Counted from the stretch's first letter, positions 22,054 through 34,853 are shown. The stretch: DNA of 64,000 bases from Vitrella brassicaformis (GCA_001179505.1 CDMY01000296.1:3921-67920); one strand, 5' to 3'. Made by a program: numbers and translations. Notes: generated by a model not told the origin, from the sequence alone.

Positions 22054-22711
22054 GTAGGTACAAGCTGCAGAGAGAGAGGGAGGCGAATGATTTGGCAGTG
22101 AGTGACCGAGGGAGCAGCAGTCGTCTCAACACAGGTAGAGACCGGTCGGGCTATCTAGATAGAGTGCGGGGTGGTTTGCTGAGAGACGCGGCTGTTCGGG
22201 CCTGCATGCTGCACAGACAGCAGATAGATAGTCGTCACGTGCAGACGCTGCGCTGCGTCCATGGACGGATGGATGGATGGATGGATGTGATGTGGCGATG
22301 TGGCGTCGTGTGCGTGCCACACCGTGTAGATTAGATGGATGACCTGACGATGCATGAGGCTTCATTGGTGTGTGTTGACGCAACAAACAGCTCGATGCAA
22401 CACAGTCGGTCGGTCGGATGAATCAGATCAGATGTATGTTTCTGTCTGCTACACATGTGAGCAAAAGGCTTCCCCCCCGCCCCACACACACACACACGCG
22501 TTAGGGAATACACTGACGACACGTTGGCCGTCTGTACTGAACTGTTTTCTCGGCGGTCGATCGACAAACACTGATCCGATGGACGACGGTGTCCCACACC
22601 CCATGCATCACATCGCCTCGGAGTCTGTCTGTGCTTCCCTTCCTCATCTCCCTATCTCCTCCGTCCCTTGGTCACACACAGTAGCTAGCTAGTGGCCCAT
22701 CCATCACTCCC

Positions 22712-25700
22712 TCACAGCTTGACCTCGAGCTGCAGCACCACCGGCGGCCCCAGACGCACACCTCTCTCATCCCACCCACAGGCCTCCACGTACAGATCCT
22801 CCTCAAGCAACTGCACGAGGGAGGGAGGGACAACCAAGCACAGCACTCACACACGGCCATCATTGATTCGATCTGTGTTAACTGACCCGACCCCTCGCCC
22901 GCCCTGCCCACGTTGGTACGGTGCGCAAGTACTTACGTAAGTACCTGTTTTGCCTGCACAGGCAGCACCCGCCTGGCGTCACACTGTGCGGCGGAGAGAG
23001 AGGCGCGACACACCGGCACCTTCAGGGTGGCGACGTGGCGCAGCGAGGGCGACGTGGCGCCTCCACTCCTCCTCGACTTGGCCATAGCCCACACATCGAA
23101 CGTCGAGCTGCACCAATGCCCATAGGTCGCAACCTGATGCACACACACACACACACACAGACACACACACACCATACAGACATACAGTCTGATTGGTGCG
23201 GCCATCCATCCAATGACCTGAGCCTCTGCCATGGAGCGAGGGGCGGCCCCACCCACGACAGGGTGAGAGGAGGGGCCGTGTGTCCACCCAGGTTGCTCCT
23301 TGGCTCTCCTGCTGGCGTGTCCTGGCAGACCGTCTGTCGGCATTGCCTTGGTCAGCCCAGCGGCCACAGTTGTGGGGGTCCTCTCCATTGTGGCCCTCAA
23401 ATGCAACACGGGCAGCAAATCACGTGCTCGCTGGACACACCATCACCACCACACCAACCACACCAACCATGCCATGGATGTGTGCGTGTGTCTACGTGTA
23501 CCTGTGGGTCTTGACCTTTGCTTCCCACATACCTGTCTGTCGGCGCTGCTGACGGTGGTGATGCGGGCGGCGAGGCGGATGGGCGGCGCGAGGCAGAAGA
23601 AGCGGGGCGGGAGATGGTGAGGAAGGCTCAGCAGCCGCTGAAACACGCCGCACCAATCCGACGCCTCGTGCAGCGACACTTGCTGCCACGTAAGTCACAC
23701 ACGTCAGCCAATACACATCAACACACACACTGCCATGAGCATGACATACGCACACACACGTGTGTGTGTCTGTTCTGTGTGCACCTCACCGACCTGCATG
23801 GTGTGTTTGTGCGTCCACCACTCCTGCAGCCGCACAGAGGTGGCGTAGCTGCACTCTCTGCTTCGGCGATGGGTGCGTAGCAGGCAGTGGGCCGACAGGG
23901 CCAGCCGTATCCAGTGGGTCAGGGCCGCTCGTGTGAGGGGGGAGTGCTGGTGACCCCACTCGCGAAGCCCCTGCAATCTGCACACGCCCACATATATATC
24001 GATCGACTCACGCATGAATGACAAACAGACACTCTGGCTGGCCACACCGACTCATCCACTCCACACCTTGCGATTTGCAGCTGCAGCTGTTTTAGTGTGG
24101 TCTTCCTCCTGCCCCTTCCCACGTCGCTGCCATGTCCATCGCCTGTCGCCCCCCCGTGTGTGTGAGCAGAGAAGGATGGCGGCATCTGGGCTCCCCACCC
24201 CGTCGGCCGACGAACCAGCGACAGCAGTGGCTTGGACGACGGTCGTCTGCTGCTGGACGAGGGCAGTGGGGCTGCCGATAACTCTGTCCTCACATGTGCG
24301 AAAGCTGATTGACGGAGAGAGAGGGATGAGGAGAAGACAAGACACACATTGGATGCAGGCCGTGCACGGCCGTGGACGCATTTCTTTCTTGTTGGCTCTC
24401 ACTCACCTCTCATGAGTTCCATGACTGCCTGCAGGTACGTCAGCTGGAACTCCATGTCGATGCTGCCTAGCGCGTCGGGGAAAGCGTGGCGTGTCTGCAT
24501 TGACTGCATGGCCTCGAGGGACCTCAGCGCTCGACCAAGGGAGGACACACACGCTCTCTCGGCTGGCGAAGACACTGCGTCCCATAAGGGGCCGTGGGCG
24601 AAGGCTGAGGTGATGTCGGCCAGTGCAGTGAGCCACAACGAGGCCCACAACGGTGTCACCTGCAAGCAGGACAATGGAGGGAAGCGGAAGTAAGGAATGA
24701 GAGGAGCTCTCACGCCCCTCTCTCTCCCCACCCACCCTGTCGGCCAGATGGAGGAAAGCATTTGCACTCTCGTTGAAGGCACCGGCCGTGGCGCACACGA
24801 CGGCGCACCGGTAGGCCTCCCAGTGGTTGTCGGCCTTGATGGCGACCTCTATCGCCCCCCTGCCCATGTCCCTGCGCGCCTTCCGCTGACTGACCCCCAT
24901 GGCGACCCGCAGCTGGAGCGCCAGCAGGGGGGGCTGCATGGGCACACGGATCTTCTGCGGCAGACTGCTGGTCTTCTTGATGAGCAGTGAGGGGGGTGTT
25001 GCTTGCACATGGTGGTCCCCCACAGCCACGGTCACTGTGACCGTCTTGCCCTCCCTGTCGCCTCTTGCAACACCCAGGGCCGTCAGTAAGGTGACGATGA
25101 GGCGATACCGGGCACCTTCATCGGCTTTTTCAGCCCTGCTTATCGCCTCGAGCAACTTGACGGCTGAGAGGGCGGAGAAGGGGCACCCCGCTGCGTGCTG
25201 CCGTGCCCTCCGCACTGGTGTCAGGAACCATCGCTGAATCAGAGACAGCGTCTCCTCGGTGTCGTGGGATTGCAGGACGTTTGTAAGCAGGTTGACTCGC
25301 GCCGATTCTAATCGTGTATAGTAGTGATCTGTGGTAGCTGAGGATAGGTAAGCTCCGACATGGGACCACTGCCGGCCCAGTGTGTTGAAGACCTCAGACC
25401 CTGCAGACCAGACCAGGGAGGGACACGCAGAGCAGAGAGAGACGCGATACGTGGCGGCGTGCACCCCATCTCATCAATGCCATGCTCATCTGACTGACTT
25501 ACCAAGCTCGAGCGCGGCGATCCGTTCGTCGAGCTGCTCGGCGGTAAGGTCCTCTTTGCCGTCGGTGTCGCCGATCTCCCCCTCCTCGGCATCCTGACCC
25601 TCCTGCGCATCCAGCCAGCCGACCAGATCACCCACCATCCCCTCCAGACCGCTGCACACACTCCCAAGGCCGCCCTCAACCACGCCATTATGCAGCTTCC

Positions 25701-27489
25701 TCCGCTTGGTCTCCCCCCCCTTCCCCTCCCCACACACATGCATCTTCACAGTGGGCAGTGTGACGCCGTCACACATGTCGTCGAGGAATGTCAGGGGCCG
25801 CGACACGTCTAGTGCGGGAGCGTTGAGGGGCGTTTCTCTGCTAGCAGTGCTGCTGCAGCTGCTTTCGGACAGACATGCAGACGAGATCGCCCGGGCGATG
25901 AAACGGTAGAAGTGTGCTGTAGCGACGGGGCCTGCAGAGAAGAGGTGACGGTGGCGCCAGAATGTCCAGAGTGGGAGGTCGATAAACATTGGGGGCGAGG
26001 GGGACGAGGTGAGGCCCTTGAGCCACTCGTGGACTGAGGGAGGGCTATCGGTGTGAGCTGAGAGGGAACACTCCAAGAATGACAGCCGCAGCAGCGCATC
26101 CAGCGACCTGCAGAGGCATCAATCAGACACGTTAATTGGTTGGTGGATGGGGTGGCTTGCTCGGCCGGCCGTGTCAATTACTTGAGTGCCGGAATGGCTA
26201 TTGAAGCGTAGAAGGCTGCGTATGGGCTGTAGAGGTCCGCTGATCTGACGGCCGGCATGTGCACTAACAGCACCTGCAGCCACGCTACGAGCAAGCCCAC
26301 CTGCAGGACACAAAACAGACAGACACATCACGCTGGCTGGCAGGTTAATTCCAGCCTGTCCATTCCAGACGGCCCGCGTACGTACGTACCAGAGCGAATG
26401 CGAGACATGTGTTTGTCTCGGCCATAGCTGTAGCGGCCTCCATGGCCATCGCCCCAGCCGTCGCCCACCACCTCACCTCCTCGCCATCCTCACCACCATC
26501 ACGGCCCACCAGCTGCTTGAACCGCACCCCAGCGGCCGCCAGCCGCCTCACCGACGCACTGAAGAGTTTCGTCAATGCACGCATCGCCGCAGCGGCCTCG
26601 TGCTCATTGTCCCGTGATGACTGTCGGGGGGCCTGCTGGTCGGCGTAGGGAGCGAGGAAGGCAGATGCGTCCGATGTTCTAGAGGTTGCAGCAAAGCTGG
26701 TGAGGATGGCGACCAGACGGCCGATGAGGTGGGGGGCTTCGCGAGCCATACGCAGCGCACATTCGGGCTGCTGGTCGAGCACGCTGATGAACCCATCAAT
26801 CTGCAAAGAAGACAGACAGACAGACAGTCACCGAAAGAAGTTGACGGATCACCCCTCCCTCCCCTCTCCACCCACACCTTTTCGACGACCGTGTCCGCCA
26901 CGATGCCCCGGACCTTCTGCGCCCTCACCAGCGCCTCAAGCGCATCCAGTGCCCCCAGCTGCCGTCCGCCCGCTAGCCCATCTCTCTGGCACACATCGAT
27001 ATCTGCCAGCAGTTTCGTCACAAATGCGGCCCTGGCGACCGGCTGGTCAGTCAGCAACTCGGGTTGCAAAGCCAGCAGATGATAAACCAGCGCATTCTGC
27101 CATGTGGCAGGCGCCTTGCCGCTCTCCTTCTTGCCCTCGTAGCCCTCCTCTCGCACGCACTCCGGCACCCGCAAGCGCTGCGCCTCAGTGAGAAGCCCCT
27201 CGAGGCGGCCCTCAGGCAAGCCGCTGAGTGCCAGGACGGGCAGGCATTGCAACACGGGCGACGTGCCAGACAGCTGGGTCAGTGCAGAGTCCACCAGACA
27301 CACCGCAGAGCCTCTCTGCGAGTCACGCTGAATGTGTTGCAGGAGCTGGATAAAGGCGGTACTTTTGGGGCCTGCATGAGCAGTAGTCTGTAGCTGGGCA
27401 GTAAGAGCACTGACGCTCGCCTCACGAGGTGGCCCAGGCGGCATCAGCCGCCGTCGCGCAAGAGTGGGGTCAACAGCGAGGGAGTTCAT
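22712..27489 (-). CDS. INTS7: Probable Integrator complex subunit 7
   Basis: The gene starts at ATG 27489 and ends at TGA 22712, with about 11 exons. It encodes a long, almost wholly alpha-helical protein of well over 1000 residues, as expected for HEAT-like INTS7. Points of similarity are a helical-pair stretch NHWEAYRCAVVCATAGAFNE followed by WASLWLTALADITSAF, which resembles the repeated WxaYxxAxxAxxxGxxxxA units of this family, and a beta-rich C-terminus (LLEEDLYVEACGWDERGVRL then GPPVVLQLEVKL) like the family's end domain. An acidic insert lies near 25560-25640. Integrator cleaves nascent RNA at snRNA genes and at paused RNA polymerase II; INTS7 is a scaffold subunit. The call comes from remembered family features, so it remains tentative. 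Introns show CA-rich 5' and TG-rich 3' parts on the minus strand. Confidence 0.5.
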
Positions 27490-28427
27490 TCGACGGAGAT
27501 GATGGTAAGTGGATCTGGGCAGTGAGAGAAAGCAGTGATGAACGCGATGGAAGCATCAATGCCTCACGACAGTGCCGCGAGGTGCCAGATCTGGACCACT
27601 TCTGATTTTTTCGCCAAACAGCGCAGTGAAGCACCGCGTGTGAGTCACCTTACTCCCTCAGATTGTCAATGGCAGGAGGTGCCCCGCAGAATTTCGCTCC
27701 TCATCTGCAATCTAAGCTCGCAGTTGGTGTCCGTAAAACGGTTCAGAAGGACAGTGGTTTCTGATCCAGTTTTTTCGATCCCACGGGGTCTGTGGTCCTC
27801 ACTCCCGACGAGCACCTGAAGCCAAGCAACCGCGGACTGTGTGATTCTGCTCCCTCTGAGCCGCGTCGCATGTGACTGTCCCCTCCCTCCCTGCCGGCGG
27901 TTGCACACCACACGGCTCTGCCTTGGATTGGACACTGCAGAGTGAGTTGGTCATCCACCTTTCGGCCGCATTTTTCATCTGCTTGACGCGGACGGCCTCG
28001 GTCTTTCCGCCGCCACGCTACACGGTGTGCGCCCTCCCTGCCTCGTTCCTGCTCGTTGCTTGGTGAGGTGGAGGGCCGCTGCAGCCTGAGAAGGAGGACA
28101 AGGACGGACTGCCGGCGTATCCGAGGTGATCAACCGGAGGGGTCGTCAACCTCGCCGCACCAGGTGGGTGGGTATTCATGAATGCGCGGCAGGGAGAGCC
28201 GCCGTCACAGAGCGGGGAGAGGCCTGGGTGCGGGCAGGGAGGCAGGGAGGGATGCATGGCATGGCTGAGTAAAGACAGACGAGACGAGAGGGGCGCACAG
28301 AATCAATCTCTCCATATATTCTCTTGCCCCTCACCCCACCTACCTTTGCTTGTTGCCGTGCAGACAGACAAGTGACATACATACATCAAGTGGGTGGCTC
28401 GACTGCCGGTGAATCGTTCCCGCCATC
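27490..28427. other. Divergent intergenic region
   Basis: This 938-bp stretch separates the start codons of the INTS7-like gene (minus) and the first PHD gene (plus), so it should hold both promoters. It has few microsatellites compared with the introns. No gene is supported. Confidence 0.55.
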
Positions 28428-30454
28428 ATGGACGCCGAGATCGCCGGAGGGTCGTTCCCCAGTTCCCATCTGCACCAGATGGTCCAATCTCACCTGAAGC
28501 CTTCGTCCTGGGTATCTCCGCAATGGAAGGCAAGTAGCGGCGTCCGCCGCAGCAGCCGCACCACCCAACACAGCGACGCCGCTCCGGCCGGGATCATCCC
28601 TCTCGACGCCTTCCGGACGTCGTGTGAGGGCAACGAGGCGGCCAGCCTGGCTTTGAGCCGGCTCAACAAGGCCAACAATACCGAGGCCGGAACCGTCCCC
28701 GCCGCCTTCATGTACGAGAAACCGATGGACGAGAGGGACTGGCGCGGCCGACTCCTGGGCGACTCCCCCAGCCCAGCCATGAAGCACGAGCCAGCGACGG
28801 TCAAGACGGCCGCCATCGAGGACGGGACGGCGGCTGTTCTCTCGCCTGAGGCGCACCGCAAGACGGAGATCTTGCCTTCCCATGCTCCACCGGCCAAGGA
28901 GCTTTTCAGATGGACCAGGTGCGCCAGACAGAGAGAGATGGATGGATGGATCCGTCATGTCATGTCATGTGGGTGCGTTGGTTTGTTTGTTTCTTCGTTG
29001 GTCGGTTGCTTCATTATTGGTTGGTCGATCGATCAATCGATTGAGCAGGGAGATGGCCGACCACGCAAAGGCGATGCGCGAGTTGCAGACGCCCAAGGTG
29101 GCCCAGACGACCAGCCCGCAGCGGAAGGACCAGCCTGAGCTGCCCCTGCAGCTGCCCAACTCGATGGCGCCCCCTTCGCCAGGCGGCCTGCTGATGCGCC
29201 GGGGAGGCGCCGAGTTCCGCAATCTTCGTGTGGACACCAAAGGCACATCCCCCAGGGTCAACAACTCCTCCACCGGCGGTGGCGGTCCACCAGGTGGCAT
29301 TTTTGTGGTCAACGGGATGCGTCGGCGGCGAGTGGTGCCGGCGACGCCCCTGCTGAGCGAGAAGGCCATGCAGGTCCGCAAGCGAGTGCGAGGCGGCGAC
29401 ATGCATGACAACCCCGACGCACACATGTACCTGAACGGCCACGGCCAGCACCGCCATGGCCACCGGGGCAGCGAGTCGCCCGAGCGGGTCAAGCACCCTG
29501 GCGGCCGGGATGCCCACGTCAAGCGTTTCAAGCACGGTGTGCCGGTGGATGGTTCGGGCAACAACGGAGGCAACGGCAAGGGCAAGAACCCGGCGGGCGG
29601 CAAGGGGCGGCGGTACTGCCTCTGTGAGGGCAAGTCGAGGGGCTTCATGATCTGCTGCGACAAATGCCAGGTGAGGATTCACTCGAGTGACTCACATGGC
29701 CACACACATGACACACACATGACACACACACCGAGCCGGAACACAGACCACATCCATCGATCGATCGAGTGTGTTGTGCTGTGCTGTGTGGTGGCTTCGC
29801 TTGTCGATGGTTTGTCAGAATTGGTTCCACCCCAAGTGTGTGGGTTTGACGACGAGCGAGGCGCGCAACTGGCCCAAGGATGAGGCCTACTACTGCCCGC
29901 CCTGCAGGGACGCCACCGAGGACCTGATCAACGAGGAGGACGTCAACGACAACTCGCTCCCCTCCTCAGCCAAGGACGCCGTCATGCGGGATGAGGACAA
30001 CGCAGACGACATCAACAGCAACATCAACCCCAACCCTAACAACGATCGACAAATGCCGGTGGGCGCACATCCCATCCGCTTCACACAAGCACAAGGATGG
30101 ATGGATGGGTGGATGGATGGATGTGCGTGCATGTGTGTGCAGATACAGGACGTGTTCGTTCCGTCACGGGAGAGTGCCCCCTTCCCTCTCCCTGCGCCTC
30201 TCCCCTATCAGCAGCTGCTGTCTGGTGGAGGTGGAGGTGGCCGGGCTCCGGTGATGCCGCCGGCCGACATCCCGCCGCCCATGACGGGTGACGAGGAAGC
30301 GCACATCCCGAGGCTCGGCAAGACGGCGGGGCGCATCCGGGACAAGGATGGCCGCTTCATGGCCAAAACCGGCATCACGGTGCCGATACCGGCGTCGCAG
30401 GCTCCACCAAGGCAGCTTGGACTTCCACGACTCACAGGAGGGCCATCGTCCTAG
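28428..30454 (+). CDS. PHD-finger protein A
   Basis: Four exons start at ATG 28428. Exon 1 has a conserved-looking region ending in PPAKELFRWT, continued in exon 2 (from about 29048) by MADHAKAMRELQTP. A long basic, Gly/His/Asn-rich linker follows. The PHD finger is split between exons 2 and 3: CLCEGKSRGFMICCDKC, then NWFHPKCVG, then YYCPPC, giving the full C4HC3 set with the NWFH core typical of histone-tail readers. An acidic stretch (DEDNADDINSN) and a Pro/Gly-rich tail with DKDGRFMAK follow, with a stop at 30452-30454. It is likely a nuclear chromatin reader, perhaps of methylated H3K4; the aromatic cage cannot be judged by eye. It shares the ELFRWT region with the PHD gene that points towards it. 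Confidence 0.75.
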
Positions 30455-31594
30455 CTACCGGCTGTCAGAGCCAGAGGGCGGGGGAGGGAGTGGCCAGGGT
30501 GGCGACGACGGCGGTGCGTTGGGCACATTAAGGCAAAGAAGTAGGTGTCCGCTGCAGGAGGCTGGCCGATTGGTGTTGGACGACGAGCGGGTCTACCTGT
30601 CAGTCTGTTTGTCTCGATGTCATTTTCTCTCCGTGAGCGTCAGTGGGTGGGGGCCTGCCTGAAGGGGAGAATGGGCGAGTGGGGGGCGGGTGTGTGTGTG
30701 ACAAGACAGAAAGGCCGGCTTGCTGAAGAAAGTGGTGCGTGTGTCCACGCCCACTGTTTCTCCACATGCCGGCCGACTGACTGACTGACTGATTATTTGC
30801 GGCTGCACTGCCCACCTGCATGATCTACACATCCGTGAATTGGTGCAACGGGAGAGGGAGAGGGAAGGGAAGGATTCTCCCTCGGAGGGAGGAAAACGTC
30901 GTGAGAGGCTCGATCACCATATATGGATGGACGGACGGTGGATGGTGGACGCCCCTGTCTGTCTGTCCGTGTTGCAATCGTGTGTTTGTCTCTCCTCATC
31001 CGCCTTAATTACCCTGCTTTGCTTTGCATCCCTGACGTGCCGTCAGGTAAGGTTTGCATGTGTAAGCACATCAGGCAAGGCAAGCCTCACTTGCGGGCAT
31101 GGGAGGCGACACGGGGAGGATGAATGGATGGATGGATGAAGGATGGCAATGGGCTTTCCAGAGACATACAAATGCATGCACATGACTGACATGACCTGCT
31201 GCTGAATGCACTCACTGCACAGCCAGACAGCCGTTCGTGAGCGGAATGGCGGTTGGGTACACGCATGCATGGTGGTAGACAGACACCATCTCGAATCGAT
31301 TCATCTAGCTAGCTACCATTTCAGGGCCCATCCATCACTGCATGCCATGCCAGATGGATAAATGCAATCAATGCAGCCGGCCTTTCCCATCCCATAGCTA
31401 TCCGTCCACTGAGTCATATGTCCGTCCCTTCAACCAACCGGTTACTCATTCAGGCAGGCAGGCAGGCATCATGCACTGCACTCGCTAGTCAGGCAGGCAT
31501 ATCGGTAGGTACAGCCTCAGCCCACCGATCTGTCTGTCTGTCTCTAGCGGCCAGATCCCCTCTGTGGATCCATCTATACTGTCTGTCTGTCTGT
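30455..31594. other. Convergent intergenic stretch between the two PHD genes
   Basis: About 1.1 kb between two tail-to-tail genes. It contains short tetranucleotide runs (ATGG, GGCA) and no supported gene. It is expected to hold both 3' UTRs. A copy of the duplicated PHD coding region was looked for and not seen. Confidence 0.55.
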
Positions 31595-33541
31595 CTACAC
31601 CGCCTCCTCCTCCCCCTCGATGGAGTCCATGGGGCTCCTCTCGTCGCTGCGGTCCTCACCATTATCACCAAAACTGCCCTCAGGCCTGTCATCCACTACT
31701 CCAACCTCCACCTCCCCCTCGAGCTGCCCCTGCTCCCCCTTTTTCTTGCCACCCTTGGCGCTGCTGCGGGTGCGGACGCGCTTGGCTGCCCTGGCGCTCC
31801 TGCTGCGGTTGAACCCGCGGCCGCCCCCACTCTGCTGTTTGGACTGGGCCTGGGCCTTGCGCTTGCGGGGGAGGGGGTGCGACAGGATCTCCTGGTTAGC
31901 GGGGTTGCGGATGCACCTGAGGGAGGGAGGGAGGGAGGGGGAGAGGGAGGGAGGGAGGGATGGAGACATATACATAAGAGAGACCGTTGTCTTTTGTTGT
32001 GTGGTCTTGGTTGGGCTGTTAATGTGTGATTACGTGGGGCATAGGTATGGTTTGCGCGAGGGCCAGGCGGCCACCTTCTGCACGGTCATCCCCACACACT
32101 TCTGCAGGATATATGGAGGGGATGGGGAAGGGAAGAAACGAGAACAGACACACCGGACGGTGTGCACACAACGGCCATCCATCCATCCATCCCCACCGGG
32201 TGGAACCAGTTCTCGCATGCGTCGCATTCGATCATGCAGCCCTTGGCCGGACCGCCACACAACTGCACACACAACACAACACAACACAACACGACAAACA
32301 GCACAGCACAGCACAGCAGATGGGCTCAGTCAGCTTTCGTGTTGGTTCGATGCATGTGTGTGTATGTATCTGTTTGACTGCCGTGCGTGTTGTTGCGTTG
32401 GGTACATACACAGTACTGCTCCTCCTTGGAGCTCATGGACGAACAAGAATCCTCCAACTTGGACTCGTCATCACCGTTGTCCTCATCTACACACACAAGC
32501 ACACACAACACAATACAATGGAAGGCGCCTACAATAAATATAAACCCCCTGCGTAGTCTTACGCCGAACTCACTGACCGTCCCCCTCCTCGCTGCTATCG
32601 TCTGGGTCGTCCTCGCTGCCCCTCTTGCCCGACTGCACGCTCTCGGCCGCATCGACACGGCGACGGGGCGCACCCCAAATGCGCGGCGGGCGACGGGCGC
32701 GGCGCCTCCCCTTGACATCCCCCGCGCTGTGGTGGGTGGTGCCGTTGTGGCTGTTGCTCTCGCCGTTGGCCTGGCTGCCGTTCATGCTGTTCCCGGGCGG
32801 CTCTTTGCTCCGCACCGGCATCACACGCTCCACCGGGCGGCGCAAGATGCCGTTCTTGACATAGGTGCCCTTGAGGGCATGCTGCTGCTGCTGTTGCGGC
32901 TCCTCCTTGCCGCCGTCCGGGCCGTTCTCCCCCCCTACCTCCCCTCCGTCCTTATCCCTTTCCCCTCCCTCGACGGTGTGGCCGTTCATCATCGGCGGCT
33001 GCATCTGCCCACCACCATCACCATGCCCATTGGTATCGCCCCCCTGCTGTCCGTTGTCCTCCTCCTTATCGCCCTCGAGCGATGGGTGCGGGGAGTCGTC
33101 GATGTCCATCATGGCGTCGGGCGTCTGCTGACACCGCACCTCCTTGGCGTGATGCGCCATCACGTCAGTCCAGCGGAAGAGCTCGATGCCCAGGGGCGGC
33201 GTCATGGCTATGGCCTCCTCCTCATCCACTTTGGTGTTTTCGGTGAAGAATCCGTCCCGGACGGCCGTGGGCTCGACGGGTCTGACGGCCAGCCAGTCGG
33301 CGGCATGGCCGGATGAGGCGAACGAGGTGATGGTGGCGTAGATGGCCTCATGCCCGCTGTTGTCGGCGATGACCTGCCGCTGTTGTAGGGTGGCCATGGT
33401 GCTGGGGCGGCCGGTAGGTCGGCCGGCGGCGTGTCGTGCCTGGATGTAGCTGTACAAGGCGCCGTGGCCCAGGGATCCGTCGGACACTTCCACGGAAGGA
33501 AACATGACGCTCCAACGAGCAGCAACAACCCAACGCGTCAA
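31595..33541 (-). CDS. PHD-finger protein B, paralogue of PHD protein A
   Basis: The gene starts at ATG 33541 (or the in-frame ATG at 33505) and stops at 31595. Exon 1 contains PPLGIELFRWTDVMAHHAKE followed by a Gln/Gly/Asp-rich linker and basic patches (RRRARRPPRIW). The PHD finger crosses three introns: EEQYC, LCGGPAKGCMIECDACENWF, HPV, KCVGMTVQKVAAW and YLCPTC. The C4HC3 residues are all present. The last exon is basic, with nuclear-localisation-like KRKAQ and KRVRTR, then an acidic tail. The role is probably histone-tail binding. The intron after EEQYC reads CA-rich near its donor and GTTGT/TG-rich near its acceptor on the minus strand, fitting the window-wide pattern. Convergent with PHD protein A, divergent from the lumen protein. 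Confidence 0.72.
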
Positions 33542-33658
33542 GGAAAACAGGCAGTCAGCGGCGCCCCGACGTGCAGCGTTTACACCGCTTTTGCGAGCTT
33601 ACAGCCCTTCACCCCACCCCCTTAGAGCTTCTCCAAATCTTCGGGTCGTCTCTGCCAA

Positions 33659-34528
33659 ATGAAGGTTGACGGAGCATTCATTGTCCTGTTGGTGTCTAGC
33701 TACATCTTCTGCTGCTTGGACACTCTCGCATCGGCCTTCCTTGTGCCATCCTCAACATCAGCAAGGCGGCCATTGAGGCCCGCAAAGAGAGATCTGAGGG
33801 TGCACTCATCTTCTCGCGTCATCGGTAATGCTCGTGCTGTTGCTCAGGAGGTTTGTTGTGGAGCATCAGGGGACAGTGATGGTGCCGTCGACCGTCGCTC
33901 TCTTATCGGTCCTTCTGTGGCTGCACTGGTGGCTCTCGGATTAGGCGGGAGAAGGGCGTGGGCGATTGACATGGAAACGTACGAGTTTGCAAAGGTGGCA
34001 TTATTCGTCATCAGCAAGGAGATAGGTCGGGTCAGCCCTTGGGACGAAGGCACACAGTCATCCACACATTGATCTGTATGTGTGTGTGTGTGTGTGTGTG
34101 TGTGGATAGAGGGCGGCAACATCGAGAGGATGAAGAAGGACATCGACAAAGGCAAGGCGCGCGCACACACAGACAGACACACACACACCAGACAACCCAG
34201 AGAGTATCACGTGTGTGTGTGTGTGTGATTGCTTCCCTCTCCCCGCCTGGCCATCCGTCCACTTACAGGCAACTTTGAGGATTTGATCGCCTTCACCCGT
34301 AAGTACAACGGGGTGCTGTCTCAGGAGATGAGCAACGCCAACAAGATCTTTACAGACGAGGCCAAGAAGGAGGGCAAGTCGCTCAAGGAGAAGGCGCGGG
34401 ATCACCTTATCGAGATCAACCAATCGGCGAGGCGGCGCTCCGCTGAGGGGTGCAACGCTGGCCTCGAGGGCCTCAAGAAGGACTTGGTTGACTTCACCCA
34501 GCTGGCGCAAGTCGAGCCACCGTCATGA
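33659..34528 (+). CDS. Nuclear-encoded plastid protein, thylakoid lumen candidate
   Basis: Three exons (33659-34025, 34110-34151, 34269-34528) total 669 nt, so 222 residues. The N-terminus carries three targeting steps. There is a signal peptide (GAFIVLLVSSYIFCCLDTL) ending ASA|FLVP, with the Phe typical of plastids of secondary red origin. A Ser/Arg-rich transit stretch follows. Then comes a twin-arginine lumen signal: RRSLIGPSVAALVALGLGG ending AWA|ID. The mature part of about 110 residues is helical and charged (ETYEFAKVALFVISKEIG, NFEDLIAFTRKYNGVLSQEM), somewhat like PsbQ-type four-helix lumen proteins; that family call is weak. Intron 2 seems to use a GC donor (AAAG|GCAAGG), needed to keep the frame without translating CA repeats. 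Confidence 0.68.
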
Positions 34529-34853
34529 TGCGATGCACATGCTCATTGATTGGTGTGCAGAGATGGATAGATTGCATTGGATGGAGTGGTTGATGGATGG
34601 ATGGAGAGTCCACAGACATGAATGACACACATGACATGGCCGGCCGGCCGGCAAGACTAAAACTACTCACTGTACACCACATCACGTCACGTCACACGTA
34701 CGTCAGTCACTAATTGCCGCCATGCCCTCACAATCCCTCCAAAGTTGTTCGCCGCTGACTGATCCTTCCCCTTCCCTCAGCCAGGCATTCAGGCAAACCC
34801 CCACGAACCACCATAAACCGCACGAGATGTATCCAATCCACGTCATGATATCA
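34529..34853. other. Convergent intergenic stretch
   Basis: 325 bp between the stops of the lumen protein (plus) and the YciI-like protein (minus). It has short GGAT and ACGTC repeats and nothing coding. Confidence 0.55.

Larger units (their letters stand above)
21447..22711. other. Intergenic stretch with assembly gap
   Basis: Between the stops of the NHL-BTB gene (plus) and the INTS7-like gene (minus). It contains a poly-C run, 300 Ns, and then repeat-rich sequence with (GGAT)n near 22265. No coding frame is supported on either side of the gap. Confidence 0.6.

Noticed and set aside
21521-22334. Open frames crossing the N gap
   Set aside because: They are translated Ns and poly-C, with no coding evidence on either flank.
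22921-23514. Plus-strand frame of 197 codons
   Set aside because: It lies over the INTS7-like exons and introns and contains long His-Thr repeat translation.
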